From Mycolicibacterium setense (GTDB lineage Bacteria > Actinomycetota > Actinomycetes > Mycobacteriales > Mycobacteriaceae): DNA of 64,000 bases. The notes under the pieces were generated by a model. It was not told the DNA's origin and did not search any database. It was given only the letters and a program-made list of their open reading frames with translations. The stretch covers positions 620,001-684,000 of the forward strand of contig NZ_JTJW01000008.1 of assembly GCF_000805385.1 (NCBI RefSeq). The letters run 5' to 3'. This document shows positions 18,134-26,750 of this stretch, piece after piece. Made by a program: the position numbers and the translations under genes. Position 1 is the stretch's first letter. The number at the start of each line of letters is the position of its first letter.

Positions 18134-20419
18134 CTATCCGGCACGTACTTTCGCGGTCGCGCTGACCAGATGCTTGAGCGCCTCGGTCACCTCATCGGTG
18201 GTACGGGTCTTCAAACCGCAGTCAGGATTGACCCAGAGCCGGTCAGCGGGAACGGCTTTCAGTGCTTCACGCAGCGACGTAGCGATCTCCTCGACGCCGG
18301 GCACCCGCGGCGAGTGGATGTCGTACACACCCGGGCCGATGCTGTTGGAGAATCCGGCGGCATTGAGATCGCCGAGCACCTCCATGTGCGAACGGGCCGC
18401 CTCGATCGAGGTCACATCGGCATCCAGGTCGGCGATCGCCCCGATCACCTCACCGAACTCCGAGTAGCACAAGTGCGTGTGTATCTGAGTGGAATCATCG
18501 ACGCCGGAGGTGGAGAGCCGGAACGCATCGACTGCCCAGCGCAGGTAGTCCTCCTTGTCCTTCGCACGCAACGGCAGCAGCTCGCGCAGCGCGGGTTCAT
18601 CGACCTGGATGATGGCGATGCCGGCCGACTGCAGGTCCACCGTCTCATCACGGATGGCGAGGGCGACCTGAAACGCGGTGTCCGCCAACGGTTGGTCGTC
18701 ACGGACGAACGACCACGCCAGGATGGTGACGGGTCCGGTGAGCATGCCCTTGACCGGCTTGTCGGTCAGCGACTGGGCGTAGGTGATCCACTCGACGGTC
18801 ATCGGCTCGGGCCGGACCACGTCCCCGTAAAGGATCGGAGGGCGCACGCACCTGCTGCCGTAGGACTGCACCCAGCCGTTCTGTGTGGCGAAGAATCCGT
18901 CGAGTTGTTCGGCGAAGTACTGCACCATGTCATTGCGCTCGGGCTCACCGTGCACCAGCACATCCAGCCCCAATTGTTCTTGCAGTTTGATGACGTCGGC
19001 GATCTCGGCCTTCATCCGGCGCTGGTACTCCGCGGCGTCGATCTTGCCGGACCGGAGGTCGGCGCGGGCAATACGAATGGCCGAGGTCTGCGGGTAGGAC
19101 CCGATGGTGGTGGTGGGCAAGGCGGGCAGCTTCAACCGCTCCTGCTGAGCGGTGCGGCGCTGGTCGGCCGGGCCACGCTTGGCACCGGAGGCTACGATCG
19201 CCGAGATCCGTTCCCGGACCTGGCCGTTGTTCAGCCGTGGATCGGATGTGCGGGCGGCGCTCGCGGCGTTGGATGCCCCGATCTCGGCCGAGATCGCGGC
19301 ATGGCCAGCCCTGAGACCTCGCGCCAAGGCCGCCACCTCGCCGACCTTTTCAGACCCGAAGGCCAGCCAACTACGCAGTGCCGCATCGATATCCGGTTCG
19401 GCATCGAGCGTGTACGGCACGTGCAGCGTCGAGCACGACGTGGACACCGCCACCGCTGCTGAGGACTCCAGCAGCGTTTCCAGCGAGCCCAGCGCCCGTT
19501 CCAGATCTGTGCGCCAGATGTTGCGGCCGTCGACCACACCAGCCACCAGGAGTTTGTTTCTCAGCTCCGGAACCGACGCCAGAGACGCAGCGGTGCCGGC
19601 CACCAGATCGATACCGATGGCCTCGACCGGCGTCTTGGCCAGGCCAGGAAGCGCATCCGTCAGTTCTCCGAAGTAGGTCGCGACGAAGATCGCCGGCCGC
19701 TCGGCCAGGCGTCCCAGCCTGGTATAGGCCCGCGCGGCCAGGCCGGCGGCATCGTCGACCATGTCCGTGACCAACACCGGTTCGTCGAACTGAACCCACT
19801 CGACACCGCGGTCGGCCAGCACACCCAGCAGCTCGGCATAGATCTCGACGAGTTCGTCCAGCCGGGCGATCGGCGCGCCGGCGCCGTCGACGGCCTTCGA
19901 CAATGCCAGGAACGTCACGGGCCCGATGATCACCGGCCGGGCCGGAATACCCTGTGCGCGTGCCTCTTCCAGCTCACCCAACAGCTTGGTCGGGTTGAGC
20001 GAGAACGAGGTGTCGGGACGAAACTCCGGCACGAGATAGTGGTAGTTGGTGTCGAACCACTTGGTCATCTCCAAGGGGACGATCTCTTCGCCGTCATAGA
20101 TACCGCCGCGGGCCGCGGCGAAATAACGGTCGAGATCATCGGCGATCCCACTGACGCGCGTCGGCGGCGCTCCGACCAGAACGGCAGTGTCAAGCATCTG
20201 GTCGTAGTAGGAGAACGTGTTGACCGGGACCGAATCCAGGCCGGCCGCTACAAGCGACGCCCAGGTGTCGCGTCGCAAGGTGGCCGCCACGGATTCGAGT
20301 TCTGCTCGGTCGATACGGCCCGACCAGTACTTTTCGACGGCGCGTTTGAGTTCGCGGTTCGGCCCGATTCGCGGCGAACCGAGGATGGTGGCGGTGAAGG
20401 GTGCTGCGGTTGTGCTCAT
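18134..20419 (-). CDS. metE: cobalamin-independent methionine synthase
   Basis: 761 residues from MSTTAAPFTATILGSPRIGPNRELKRAVEKYW, the standard MetE N-terminus and length. It transfers the methyl group of methyltetrahydropteroyl-triglutamate to homocysteine. The C-terminal zinc site is visible: HTHLCYSEF (His and Cys), the Glu of a nearby strand, and NPDCGLKTR (second Cys) near the end. IGSYPQTSAIR marks the start of the C-terminal catalytic domain. The frame extends upstream to 20605 but that part lies in the leader between the riboswitch and the gene. The start is supported by AAGGA 8-12 nt upstream. Confidence 0.96.
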   Translation of the reverse strand: MSTTAAPFTATILGSPRIGPNRELKRAVEKYWSGRIDRAELESVAATLRRDTWASLVAAGLDSVPVNTFSYYDQMLDTAVLVGAPPTRVSGIADDLDRYFAAARGGIYDGEEIVPLEMTKWFDTNYHYLVPEFRPDTSFSLNPTKLLGELEEARAQGIPARPVIIGPVTFLALSKAVDGAGAPIARLDELVEIYAELLGVLADRGVEWVQFDEPVLVTDMVDDAAGLAARAYTRLGRLAERPAIFVATYFGELTDALPGLAKTPVEAIGIDLVAGTAASLASVPELRNKLLVAGVVDGRNIWRTDLERALGSLETLLESSAAVAVSTSCSTLHVPYTLDAEPDIDAALRSWLAFGSEKVGEVAALARGLRAGHAAISAEIGASNAASAARTSDPRLNNGQVRERISAIVASGAKRGPADQRRTAQQERLKLPALPTTTIGSYPQTSAIRIARADLRSGKIDAAEYQRRMKAEIADVIKLQEQLGLDVLVHGEPERNDMVQYFAEQLDGFFATQNGWVQSYGSRCVRPPILYGDVVRPEPMTVEWITYAQSLTDKPVKGMLTGPVTILAWSFVRDDQPLADTAFQVALAIRDETVDLQSAGIAIIQVDEPALRELLPLRAKDKEDYLRWAVDAFRLSTSGVDDSTQIHTHLCYSEFGEVIGAIADLDADVTSIEAARSHMEVLGDLNAAGFSNSIGPGVYDIHSPRVPGVEEIATSLREALKAVPADRLWVNPDCGLKTRTTDEVTEALKHLVSATAKVRAG

Positions 20420-20558
20420 GAGGACGTCCTTCAACATGCGGGGATGGCCACCGCCAAGAGACATCGAACCAAACGCAGCCACCCGCCACGGGTCAACCAC
20501 ATTCGGCCACTGCCTATTCCGCGAGGCGATGAGCCACCGGACGCGGCGCGCCCGGTAC

Positions 20559-20775
20559 GGCTGGCAGGTCTTCGGACTCACAGGCACGCACGGGAATCCG
20601 TGCACCTACTGGCCGTCGCTTCCCAGCCGCAGATCCCTGCGTGCCAGTGCTGATGACGGCGGTCGTTCCTGCATACCGCTGCGGGACAGTCCCGGATTCT
20701 CACCGGGTTCCCTCTCACGCCGCACCTCAACCAGCATGCGGCGCTCGATGTCGGCACCGCGAACATCCCGGTACC
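20559..20775 (-). ncRNA. cobalamin riboswitch of metE
   Basis: On the minus strand, the leader of metE contains GGGAACCCGGTGAGAATCCG, then GGGACTGTCCCGCAGCGGTA (20670-20707) and, near its 3' end, GAAGACCTGCCAGCC (about 20559-20573), the B12-box sequence. Order and spacing are those of the AdoCbl class. It ends about 140 nt before the metE ATG and should switch off this B12-independent enzyme when cobalamin is available. The 5' boundary is approximate. Confidence 0.93.
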
Positions 20776-20827
20776 GGCAAACCAGCTGCGTGGCTCAGAC
20801 TACCTTTTGCGTGGTGGCCGGCAGCGA

Positions 20828-21502
20828 TCAGCGCGGCATCGCACCCTTGATCTTGTCCACCACGTCGGCCGCCTGGGTCACCGATGAACCCGCCGGCTTG
20901 CACGCCTGATTGTCCATGACGAGATTGGCGGCCACGGCCAGCGCACGCTGGCAATCCCGGGTCTGGTCCCCGTTGACGCGGGTGAACGGCAGCGTGAGCT
21001 CGTCGTCGGTCTTGGTGAGCTGACCGCTCTTCCATCTCGGTAAAGGTTCACCGTTGAGCGTGATGTTCACCTTGTGGTCGGTGCACTTCGACCAGCGTTC
21101 CGCCGACTGGCCGAGAAAATCCTTGGCGTCCTGCGGGGTCGGGAAGATCACCACCGACTGCACCACCAGGTTGTTCCAATCATCGTTGTCCGGAGCGCGC
21201 AGCAGCACCTGGCGCATGGCGGTCCAGCGGTCCCCGTAGATGGCGGACTCGTTCACCTGCCAGGCGCCGAGGCAATTGAGATTGGGCAGCAGGTTGCGGT
21301 GGTCGCTCATCTCGGTGACCGGCGGATGGGCCACCATGTCGTTCGTCCCCATCACGGCGTTGATCTCGTCAGGGCTGAGCAGCAGCCCCTCGAGCGCGGA
21401 TTTGGGCACATCCTTCGGCGGGCCCTGCGCACGGTCTCCGTCGTCGGAACAACTGGTCGTCAACAGCACGAGCATGAGCAACGAAATCGCGAGGCGGATC
21501 AC
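20828..21502 (-). CDS. lipoprotein with PknH-like extracellular sensor domain
   Basis: 224 residues from GTG 21502 (AAGGGA six nt upstream). A lipoprotein signal VIRLAISLLMLVLLTTSC ends at the lipobox Cys. The mature part (LEGLLLSPDEINAVMGTNDM..., a WxxVxLRAPDNDDWNNLVVQSVVIFP core and four Cys at NLNCLG, SKCTDH, RDCQRA and NQACKP) fits the PknH C-terminal sensor fold, which has two disulfides. No kinase domain is attached, so it is a free-standing envelope protein of unknown ligand. It is upstream of metE on the same strand but separated by the riboswitch. Confidence 0.8.
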   Translation of the reverse strand: MIRLAISLLMLVLLTTSCSDDGDRAQGPPKDVPKSALEGLLLSPDEINAVMGTNDMVAHPPVTEMSDHRNLLPNLNCLGAWQVNESAIYGDRWTAMRQVLLRAPDNDDWNNLVVQSVVIFPTPQDAKDFLGQSAERWSKCTDHKVNITLNGEPLPRWKSGQLTKTDDELTLPFTRVNGDQTRDCQRALAVAANLVMDNQACKPAGSSVTQAADVVDKIKGAMPR

Positions 21503-21617
21503 GGTAATCCCTTTACTGAAGGCACGATTGACGCGCACATGGTGGTTGAGTATCACCGGCAGCAATTTCAGCTCGCGTGGCTGTGGTGCTGATCGGCCCG
21601 AGCGATCGAGCTCGCCG

Positions 21618-22211
21618 TCAGGCGTGGGTTCCTGCTGCCGCGCATGCCATCTGCGCATTGGTGGCATCGGTGTTGAGCTGGGTGGCGGTGTCATTGAGCG
21701 ATTGACCGCCGGTGCGCAGCCCCATCTTCAGAAGCAACTTGGTGGCGCCGAAAGACCATGACCGCATGGGATTTGCGATATCGGGTGAAAGCCCAGGTGT
21801 CCCTGCGGCATTCATCGCCGAGGCTGCCGCCTCGCGCAGCGCTGTCCGGCCACTCGTGTTCGTCGTGCTGATGGTCGGATCCCCGTAATCGGGCCGCTCC
21901 ACCCCTTCGATGGAATCTGCGAAATCGCCGTAGTAGGTCGATGCCGAATCGAGCGCCGTGGCGAACGTCGAGCAGGCCGTGACCGCCGGCACCCCAGGAT
22001 CATCCGTGCTGGCGACCGGCACGGGCACAGGACCCGCAGCCGGCGCGCCCGGCAGGACCGGGGGCAACTCCGGCACGGCCGGGGCCGCCGGACCGGGAGA
22101 TCCGGCCTCATCGCCCGGTTCGGCGACCGCGGTCGGCATGGCGGCGAACCCGATGCTGAAGGCGATGAGTAGCGAAACGAGCCCTCGCCCATATACGTGA
22201 GACGACCTCAA
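21618..22211 (-). CDS. secreted protein of unknown function
   Basis: 197 residues from a TTG start at 22211 that has GGAGGAATCG directly upstream. A Sec signal peptide (GRGLVSLLIAFSIGFAAMPTAVA, cleaved before EPGDE) is followed by a Pro/Ala-rich linker (about 35-70) and a helical domain with two Cys (TACSTFATALDSASTYYGDFADSIEG and NAQMACAAAGTHA). The tail LNDTATQLNTDATNAQMACAA is typical of small exported mycobacterial proteins. I do not recognise the family. It may form a transcription unit with the lipoprotein downstream (115-nt gap). Confidence 0.75.
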   Translation of the reverse strand: MRSSHVYGRGLVSLLIAFSIGFAAMPTAVAEPGDEAGSPGPAAPAVPELPPVLPGAPAAGPVPVPVASTDDPGVPAVTACSTFATALDSASTYYGDFADSIEGVERPDYGDPTISTTNTSGRTALREAAASAMNAAGTPGLSPDIANPMRSWSFGATKLLLKMGLRTGGQSLNDTATQLNTDATNAQMACAAAGTHA

Positions 22212-22630
22212 CGATTCCTCCGTCAGTCCGTAGCAGTGAGGCGCCAGGCGCCGCAGTTGACGTGCGCGCCTGATCGACACGTCCGCCATCCCCCCCGGAT
22301 CACCACACGGTCGATGGTTCACATGTCCAAAAGGTGAACAGCCGGCCAACCCACCCCCTCCACAGGTCGTCCATTGCGCGCCGGCCGCCGCATCCGATAC
22401 CTCATATATGTAATGCACTGCGCCGCACGCTATTTCCCAGCGAGCTCACAGGTTCGAAGACTTCAGCTGGACGGGAATGCGGCGGCAACTGTTGGGCGGT
22501 TGTTCACCGAATCGAAACGCGACCGGTTCATGATTCGTCGCGACAGATTCCTTGGATCCGTTGGCTTCTGGTGACCATGACGCGTCGCCGGCCATGCGGA
22601 TCCAGAACCATGAGAGGCGCAAGTTCACGC
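22212..22630. other. intergenic region with divergent promoters of secreted protein and MspA genes
   Basis: About 420 bp without a convincing gene between the divergent secreted-protein and porin genes. It is somewhat richer in AT around 22400 (CTCATATATGTAATGC). I see no clear operator. The last 40 bases before the porin ATG are similar to those before the second porin, showing that the duplication included the ribosome-binding region. Confidence 0.6.
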
Positions 22631-23332
22631 ATGTTGAGTCGTTTTGCCACCCTGGCTGCAGTCTGCATGTTGGCCCCTGTAGCGATTGCGCCCCTTGCAT
22701 CGGCGGATCCACCGCCACCGCCGGACCCCGCAGTGCCCGCAGCGGCCGCCGCACCCGCCCCGCCGCCCCCGGACACCGGCGCAGTGCCGTCCTCACCCCC
22801 CGGAGTCCTGGACACTCCGGACGGCTGGCACGTCACCGTGGTCGGCTCCAATGAGACCCTACTGCCGGTCGCCCCATTGACCACCGCGATTTCGTCACGT
22901 GAGTACCTCGTCGGTGGCACATTCACCGGCAAGGTCTCGGGCGGCGGCAAGACCAAGCTCACCGGCGGCACGCTGGAGGCCGGCGCTCAGATCGGTTGCG
23001 GCATCATCAGCGACGAGGCCGAGATCAACCCCGGTCTCAGCTTCAGCCCGAGCCTCCGGATCCCGTTCACCGGGGCCGGGAGTGATGTCGGCGCCGGTAC
23101 CGGTATCAGCTTGCAGGGCAAGGTGTATCTGAAGCCGGGCACGGTCACCATCGTCCCGATCGACAAGAAGTCGTTCAAGGGCTCGAGTGCCCGCGTGACC
23201 ATCACGGGCGTGCGCATCAAGTTCGATCAGTGCGCCGGTCAGTCGTTCATTCGCACCTACTCGACTCTGACCAGCTCCACCGACAACACCGACGACGTCA
23301 TCACCTACCTCGGCGTCACCAAGGCCGTCTGA
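22631..23332 (+). CDS. MspA-family porin, copy 1
   Basis: 233 residues from MLSRFATLAAVCMLAP; ATG 22610 is an in-frame alternative. The signal peptide ends at ASA before DPPPPPDP, then a Pro/Ala-rich linker of about 35 residues precedes the MspA domain (DGWHVTVVGSNETLLPVAPLTT..SREYLVGGTFTG, QIGCGI, TVTIVPIDKKSF). MspA-type octameric porins admit small hydrophilic solutes across the outer membrane. This variant differs from classical MspA by the Pro-rich N-terminus and two Cys (GCGI and DQCAGQ). ATG 22631 is chosen because it aligns with the start of copy 2. Confidence 0.87.
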   Translation: MLSRFATLAAVCMLAPVAIAPLASADPPPPPDPAVPAAAAAPAPPPPDTGAVPSSPPGVLDTPDGWHVTVVGSNETLLPVAPLTTAISSREYLVGGTFTGKVSGGGKTKLTGGTLEAGAQIGCGIISDEAEINPGLSFSPSLRIPFTGAGSDVGAGTGISLQGKVYLKPGTVTIVPIDKKSFKGSSARVTITGVRIKFDQCAGQSFIRTYSTLTSSTDNTDDVITYLGVTKAV

Positions 23333-23423
23333 CCTCGGCCCGGACACGACACCGACCATGAACCGCCCCGATCACCACGCTGATCCCTCGGATTCGAACC
23401 CCACGAGAGGCACAAGTTCCCGC

Positions 23424-24116
23424 ATGTTGAATCGTTTCGCCACCCTGGCTGCTGTTTGCCTGCTGGCCCCGGTAGCTTTGGCGCCCCTCGCGTCGGCCGA
23501 CCCTCCGCCACCGCCGCCCGCCGACCCGGCCGCGCAACCCGCCGATGCCGGGCCCCCGCCGGACAACGGACTCGTCGCCTCGGCGGAGCCGGGCGTCGTC
23601 ACCACCCCGGACGGCTGGAAACTCACGGTTTCGGCGTCCAATGAGAGTCAGCTGCCCGTGGCGCCGCTGACCACCGCCGCGTCGTCTCGCGAATACCTCG
23701 TCGCGGCCACGTTCACCGGCACCGTCACCGGTGGCGGCTCCACCTCGCTGAACGGTGGCACGATGGACACCGGCTACCAGATCGGCTGCGGTATCGAACT
23801 CGGCCAGGTCCGCCTCATCGGATCGATCGGTCTGAGCACATCGGGCTCGACGCTCGCCGGCATCATTCCGACCGGTGTGAGCATGCCGATGTCGGGCACC
23901 ATCGAGATCCACGCCAAGCCCGGCACCGTCACCAATGTCTCGGTGAACAAGAAGTCGTTCAAGGCCGCCCCCGTGCGCGTCACATTGAAGGATGTCCACA
24001 TCAAGATCGACGGCTGCGTCGGCCAATCCTTCCTGAGGTCGTACGCCACGCTGACCAGCTCCACCACGGACACCGACGACGTGGTGGCCTACTACGGCGT
24101 CACCAAGGCAGTCTGA
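23424..24116 (+). CDS. MspA-family porin, copy 2
   Basis: 230 residues, a tandem paralogue of the preceding gene: MLNRFATLAAVCLLAPVALAPLASADPPPPP, SREYLVAATFTGTVTGGGSTSLNGG, QIGCGI, NVSVNKKSFKAAPVRVTL and the same C-terminus TDDVVAYYGVTKAV. Both Cys are kept. It starts 91 nt after copy 1 and the AGAGGCACAAGTTCCCGC leader matches that of copy 1. The two are probably co-transcribed with the Pro-rich gene downstream. Confidence 0.87.
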   Translation: MLNRFATLAAVCLLAPVALAPLASADPPPPPPADPAAQPADAGPPPDNGLVASAEPGVVTTPDGWKLTVSASNESQLPVAPLTTAASSREYLVAATFTGTVTGGGSTSLNGGTMDTGYQIGCGIELGQVRLIGSIGLSTSGSTLAGIIPTGVSMPMSGTIEIHAKPGTVTNVSVNKKSFKAAPVRVTLKDVHIKIDGCVGQSFLRSYATLTSSTTDTDDVVAYYGVTKAV

Positions 24117-24147
24117 CGGGCTGGACGTGAGAGCGAAACACGAAGGC

Positions 24148-24894
24148 ATGAGCGAGAACCCGGACGGCACATTCGCGATCAAGAACGCGATGGCCACTCT
24201 CGCCGCAGCCGGGCTGTTCGTGGTCGGCGCGGCGGTTGCCTGCTCGGCAACCGCCGCCGCCGATCCGGCACCTCCGGAGGTTCCGGGTGCGCCCGCGGTC
24301 GCCGCTCCGGCACCGGCACCGGAACCACCTCCGCCACCCGGACCGGAAGTGCCTCTGATGGGAGGAGCACCTCTGGGGCCGGGCGGGCTGTCGGTTCTGG
24401 GACAGACCGGAACCGACACGGCACCTGGCAGACTGGGCGTCCCGAACGGGGTCGATATGAGCCCGGGCGCTTTACTGGGCCAGTACACGGCTCCGTCGGC
24501 CCCAGGTGGGCCGCCACCGACCGAGGCACCCAACCTCAGAGCGTTCAACAACGGAAACTTCTTCCCGCAGAACGAGAAACCGGCGGCGCCTGGTCAAGGC
24601 ACCATGGTCGGCGTCGCTCCGGGTCAGGAGAACGCGGATATCTCCGGCCTCGACTGGATGCGACAGATGCACACGCTGTACCGCAATGGGAACCTGCGTG
24701 GCGCGGCGCTGGGCCAGCTACCTAAAGAGCAACTCGGGGAACCACTTCCGGGCACCGCACCCCCGCCCGGGACGAATATTCCGCAGGGCCTCGCTGAGAA
24801 CCTTCCGGACCCGGCAGCGCCGCCGCCGGCCCCGGGAGCTCCGCCGGCACCGGAAGTTCCGGCGCCTACCCCTCCCGCACCGCCGGCTCCATGA
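24148..24894 (+). CDS. Pro/Ala-rich secreted protein downstream of porins
   Basis: 248 residues from ATG 24148 (GTG 24127 and ATG 24190 are alternatives; none has a good ribosome binding site). A signal peptide (AIKNAMATLAAAGLFVVGAAVACSATAAA, cut before DPAPPEVP) is followed by a Pro-rich segment. A central region (NLRAFNNGNFFPQNEKPAAPGQGTMVGVAPGQENADISGLDWMRQMHTLYRNGNL) has normal composition, and the last 45 residues are mostly Pro and Ala. I do not recognise the family. Its position after two porins, before a strong terminator, suggests one envelope operon. Confidence 0.78.
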   Translation: MSENPDGTFAIKNAMATLAAAGLFVVGAAVACSATAAADPAPPEVPGAPAVAAPAPAPEPPPPPGPEVPLMGGAPLGPGGLSVLGQTGTDTAPGRLGVPNGVDMSPGALLGQYTAPSAPGGPPPTEAPNLRAFNNGNFFPQNEKPAAPGQGTMVGVAPGQENADISGLDWMRQMHTLYRNGNLRGAALGQLPKEQLGEPLPGTAPPPGTNIPQGLAENLPDPAAPPPAPGAPPAPEVPAPTPPAPPAP

Positions 24895-24900
24895 CACATT

Positions 24901-24941
24901 CGGGCAGCGTCCGGTAACCCTGGACGCTGCCCGATTTTGTT
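24901..24941 (+). terminator. Rho-independent terminator of the MspA operon
   Basis: Perfect 12-bp stem CGGGCAGCGTCC / GGACGCTGCCCG with a 9-nt loop, followed by ATTTTGTT, six bases after the stop of the Pro-rich gene. It is one of the few classical intrinsic terminators in this GC-rich window. Confidence 0.93.
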
Positions 24942-24991
24942 CTCCACCCGGGCGGCCGTGCCCCATTCGGACGAATTCTGGCAACTTTCCG

Positions 24992-25019
24992 TTAACTTCC
25001 TGTGCATCTGGAATACACT
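24992..25019 (+). promoter_or_regulatory. possible sigma-A-type promoter
   Basis: TTAACT (24992-24997), 16-nt spacer, TACACT (25014-25019), about 65 nt before the small secreted-protein gene at 25086. The surroundings are richer in AT than the neighbours. The match is modest. Confidence 0.35.
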
Positions 25020-25085
25020 GACGGCTGACGGCCGGGGCTACCGGTGAGAGCGACAGCATGAGATCCGACCGCCAGGAGGTCGGGG

Positions 25086-25400
25086 ATGCTGGCGTGGAGA
25101 CACATATCGAGATCGATCGGGATGGCCGTGATCGTGCCGGCCATCGCGATCGGGGGCACGCCGTTGGCCACGGCCGAGCCGACCCCCGGCAGTCAACGGG
25201 CCGACGAGACCATCTCAGCCCTGAGCGCCGAGGGTTACACCGTGGCGATCAACTGGATTGGCGGCACCAGCACCCTGCCGCTGGACAGATGCCGGGTCAA
25301 CGCGATCCACAACCCCAACCGTGGGGTCCCGCCGCTGCCGAAGTCGTCGGTGACGGTGTATGTGGATGTCCAGTGCCCGGACGAGTCCGCGAATTCCTGA
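25086..25400 (+). CDS. small secreted protein
   Basis: 104 residues, ATG with AGGAGG seven nt upstream. Signal peptide (RSIGMAVIVPAIAIGGTPLATA before EPTPG). The mature chain of about 75 residues (ADETISALSAEGYTVAINWIGG, then LDRCRVNAIHNPN and VTVYVDVQCPDE) has two Cys that may pair. The alternation of an amphipathic helix and strands recalls a PASTA-like fold, as in other small mycobacterial exported proteins, but the function is unknown. Confidence 0.8.
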   Translation: MLAWRHISRSIGMAVIVPAIAIGGTPLATAEPTPGSQRADETISALSAEGYTVAINWIGGTSTLPLDRCRVNAIHNPNRGVPPLPKSSVTVYVDVQCPDESANS

Positions 25401-25424
25401 CTGTGTGATCGGGTCAGCTCCGCT

Positions 25425-25832
25425 TCAGAACGCACCTGCGTTGGGGGCCGACGTCGTCGCGTAGGGATTCGACATGGTCGTGGTCGGTGGCGCGGTGGTC
25501 GTGTCCGCCTGCTCTGGCGGTGCCGACGGCGGTGGCGCCGTGGACATTCCGATGTCTTCGGTGGTGCTGACCGGCGTCCTCGGCGCCGTGCTGGAGGTGA
25601 TGGGCGTCGTCGACCGCGACGGTGGCTTTGTCGAGGTCACCGGGGTGAGCCGCTCACGTTGAGCAGGTAGCACCGAGTGGTGCGACGTCGCGAGGATCGC
25701 GAACACCAAGGCACCGATGGCCACAACCGCACCGATGCCCGCCGCGAGCATCGCCGCCGGGGTCTCGTGCCATGGAGTAGCAGGCGGGCTGTCCTCCGAG
25801 CCGAGCCGCCGGTCCGAATCAACTACCGGCAT
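25425..25832 (-). CDS. single-pass membrane protein with Thr/Pro-rich tail
   Basis: 135 residues from ATG 25832 (GGAG upstream; ATG 25859 and TTG 25874 are in-frame alternatives). A short charged N-terminus is followed by one membrane segment (AAMLAAGIGAVVAIGALVFAILATS) and about 80 residues dominated by Thr, Ser and Pro, likely extracytoplasmic and possibly glycosylated. I do not recognise a domain. It is convergent with the small secreted-protein gene. Confidence 0.6.
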   Translation of the reverse strand: MPVVDSDRRLGSEDSPPATPWHETPAAMLAAGIGAVVAIGALVFAILATSHHSVLPAQRERLTPVTSTKPPSRSTTPITSSTAPRTPVSTTEDIGMSTAPPPSAPPEQADTTTAPPTTTMSNPYATTSAPNAGAF

Positions 25833-25985
25833 GCGGCTCCGAGCCTCCGGCGAGGCCATCGGCGATATCGGCAATGTCGGCCGTCACCGGACCATTGTCC
25901 GCTCGGGCGGTCCGGACCGCCGGGCGGTGGGGCCGACGATTCGATGAACATTTGTGGTGGCCGCACCGGGCGTTAGGGTGGCCTC

Positions 25986-26738
25986 GTGCCGGATTCCGTG
26001 TTGGTCAGCGTCGACGATCACATCGCAGTCATCACCGTCAACGATCCCGATCGCCGCAACGCGGTGACGTTCGAGATGTCGGCGGCGCTACGCGCAGCCG
26101 TCGAGGCTGCCGAGGCCGACCCCGATGTGCACGCCGTGATCGTCACCGGTGCGGGCAAGGCGTTCTGCGCCGGTGCCGACCTGACCGCGCTGGGCGAAGC
26201 CACCGAGGACGGGCTGCGCAAGATCTACGACGGGTTCCTCGCAGTCGCGCATTGCACACTCCCGACCATCGCCGCGGTCAACGGCGCTGCCGTCGGCGCG
26301 GGCCTGAACCTGGCGTTGGCCGCCGACGTGCGTATCGCCGGCCCGGCCGCGCTGTTCGATCCGCGGTTCCAGAAGCTCGGCATCCATCCCGGCGGCGGCG
26401 CCACCTGGATGCTGCAGCGCGCCGTCGGCCCGCAGGTGGCCCGGGCCGCCCTGTTGTTCGGCATGCGATTCGACGCCGAATCCGCAGTGCACCACGGGTT
26501 GGCGCTGTCGGTCGCCGAGGATCCGGTGGGTGCCGCGCGCATGCTCGCCGCAGGCCCCGCCGCCGCTCCCCGTGACGTGGTCATCGCCACGAAGGCATCG
26601 ATGCGGGCCACCGCCAACCCCGGCGCGATCGACAACGAACAGCACGCGGTCGCCGTCGACATCGAGCTCGGCCCACAGGCCCGCTCCATCGAATCCCCGG
26701 AATTCGCAGCACGTTTGGCCGCCGCGAAGCGCAAGTAG
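25986..26738 (+). CDS. echA14: enoyl-CoA hydratase/isomerase, EchA14-like
   Basis: 250 residues of the crotonase family. The oxyanion-hole segments are GKAFCAGADLTALGE and VNGAAVGAGLNLALAADVRIAG. The catalytic Glu positions are less clear (FQKLGIHPGGGATWML). It hydrates 2-enoyl-CoA in fatty or branched acid breakdown. The assignment to EchA14 (Rv2486) rests on similarity and on its place beside the bkd genes, as in M. tuberculosis. It has a GTG start with AGGGTGG upstream. It is convergent with bkdC, 12 bp away. Confidence 0.85.
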   Translation: MPDSVLVSVDDHIAVITVNDPDRRNAVTFEMSAALRAAVEAAEADPDVHAVIVTGAGKAFCAGADLTALGEATEDGLRKIYDGFLAVAHCTLPTIAAVNGAAVGAGLNLALAADVRIAGPAALFDPRFQKLGIHPGGGATWMLQRAVGPQVARAALLFGMRFDAESAVHHGLALSVAEDPVGAARMLAAGPAAAPRDVVIATKASMRATANPGAIDNEQHAVAVDIELGPQARSIESPEFAARLAAAKRK

Positions 26739-26750
26739 CCGCCGTCGGCT

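Noticed and set aside
18248..18290. Another GGGAAC on the plus strand inside metE
   Set aside because: No CGAC block follows at 17 nt and no start codon is near.
23405..23424. GTTCCC just before the second porin as a further promoter copy
   Set aside because: The partner block is missing at the required distance, and the orientation would point away from the porin gene.
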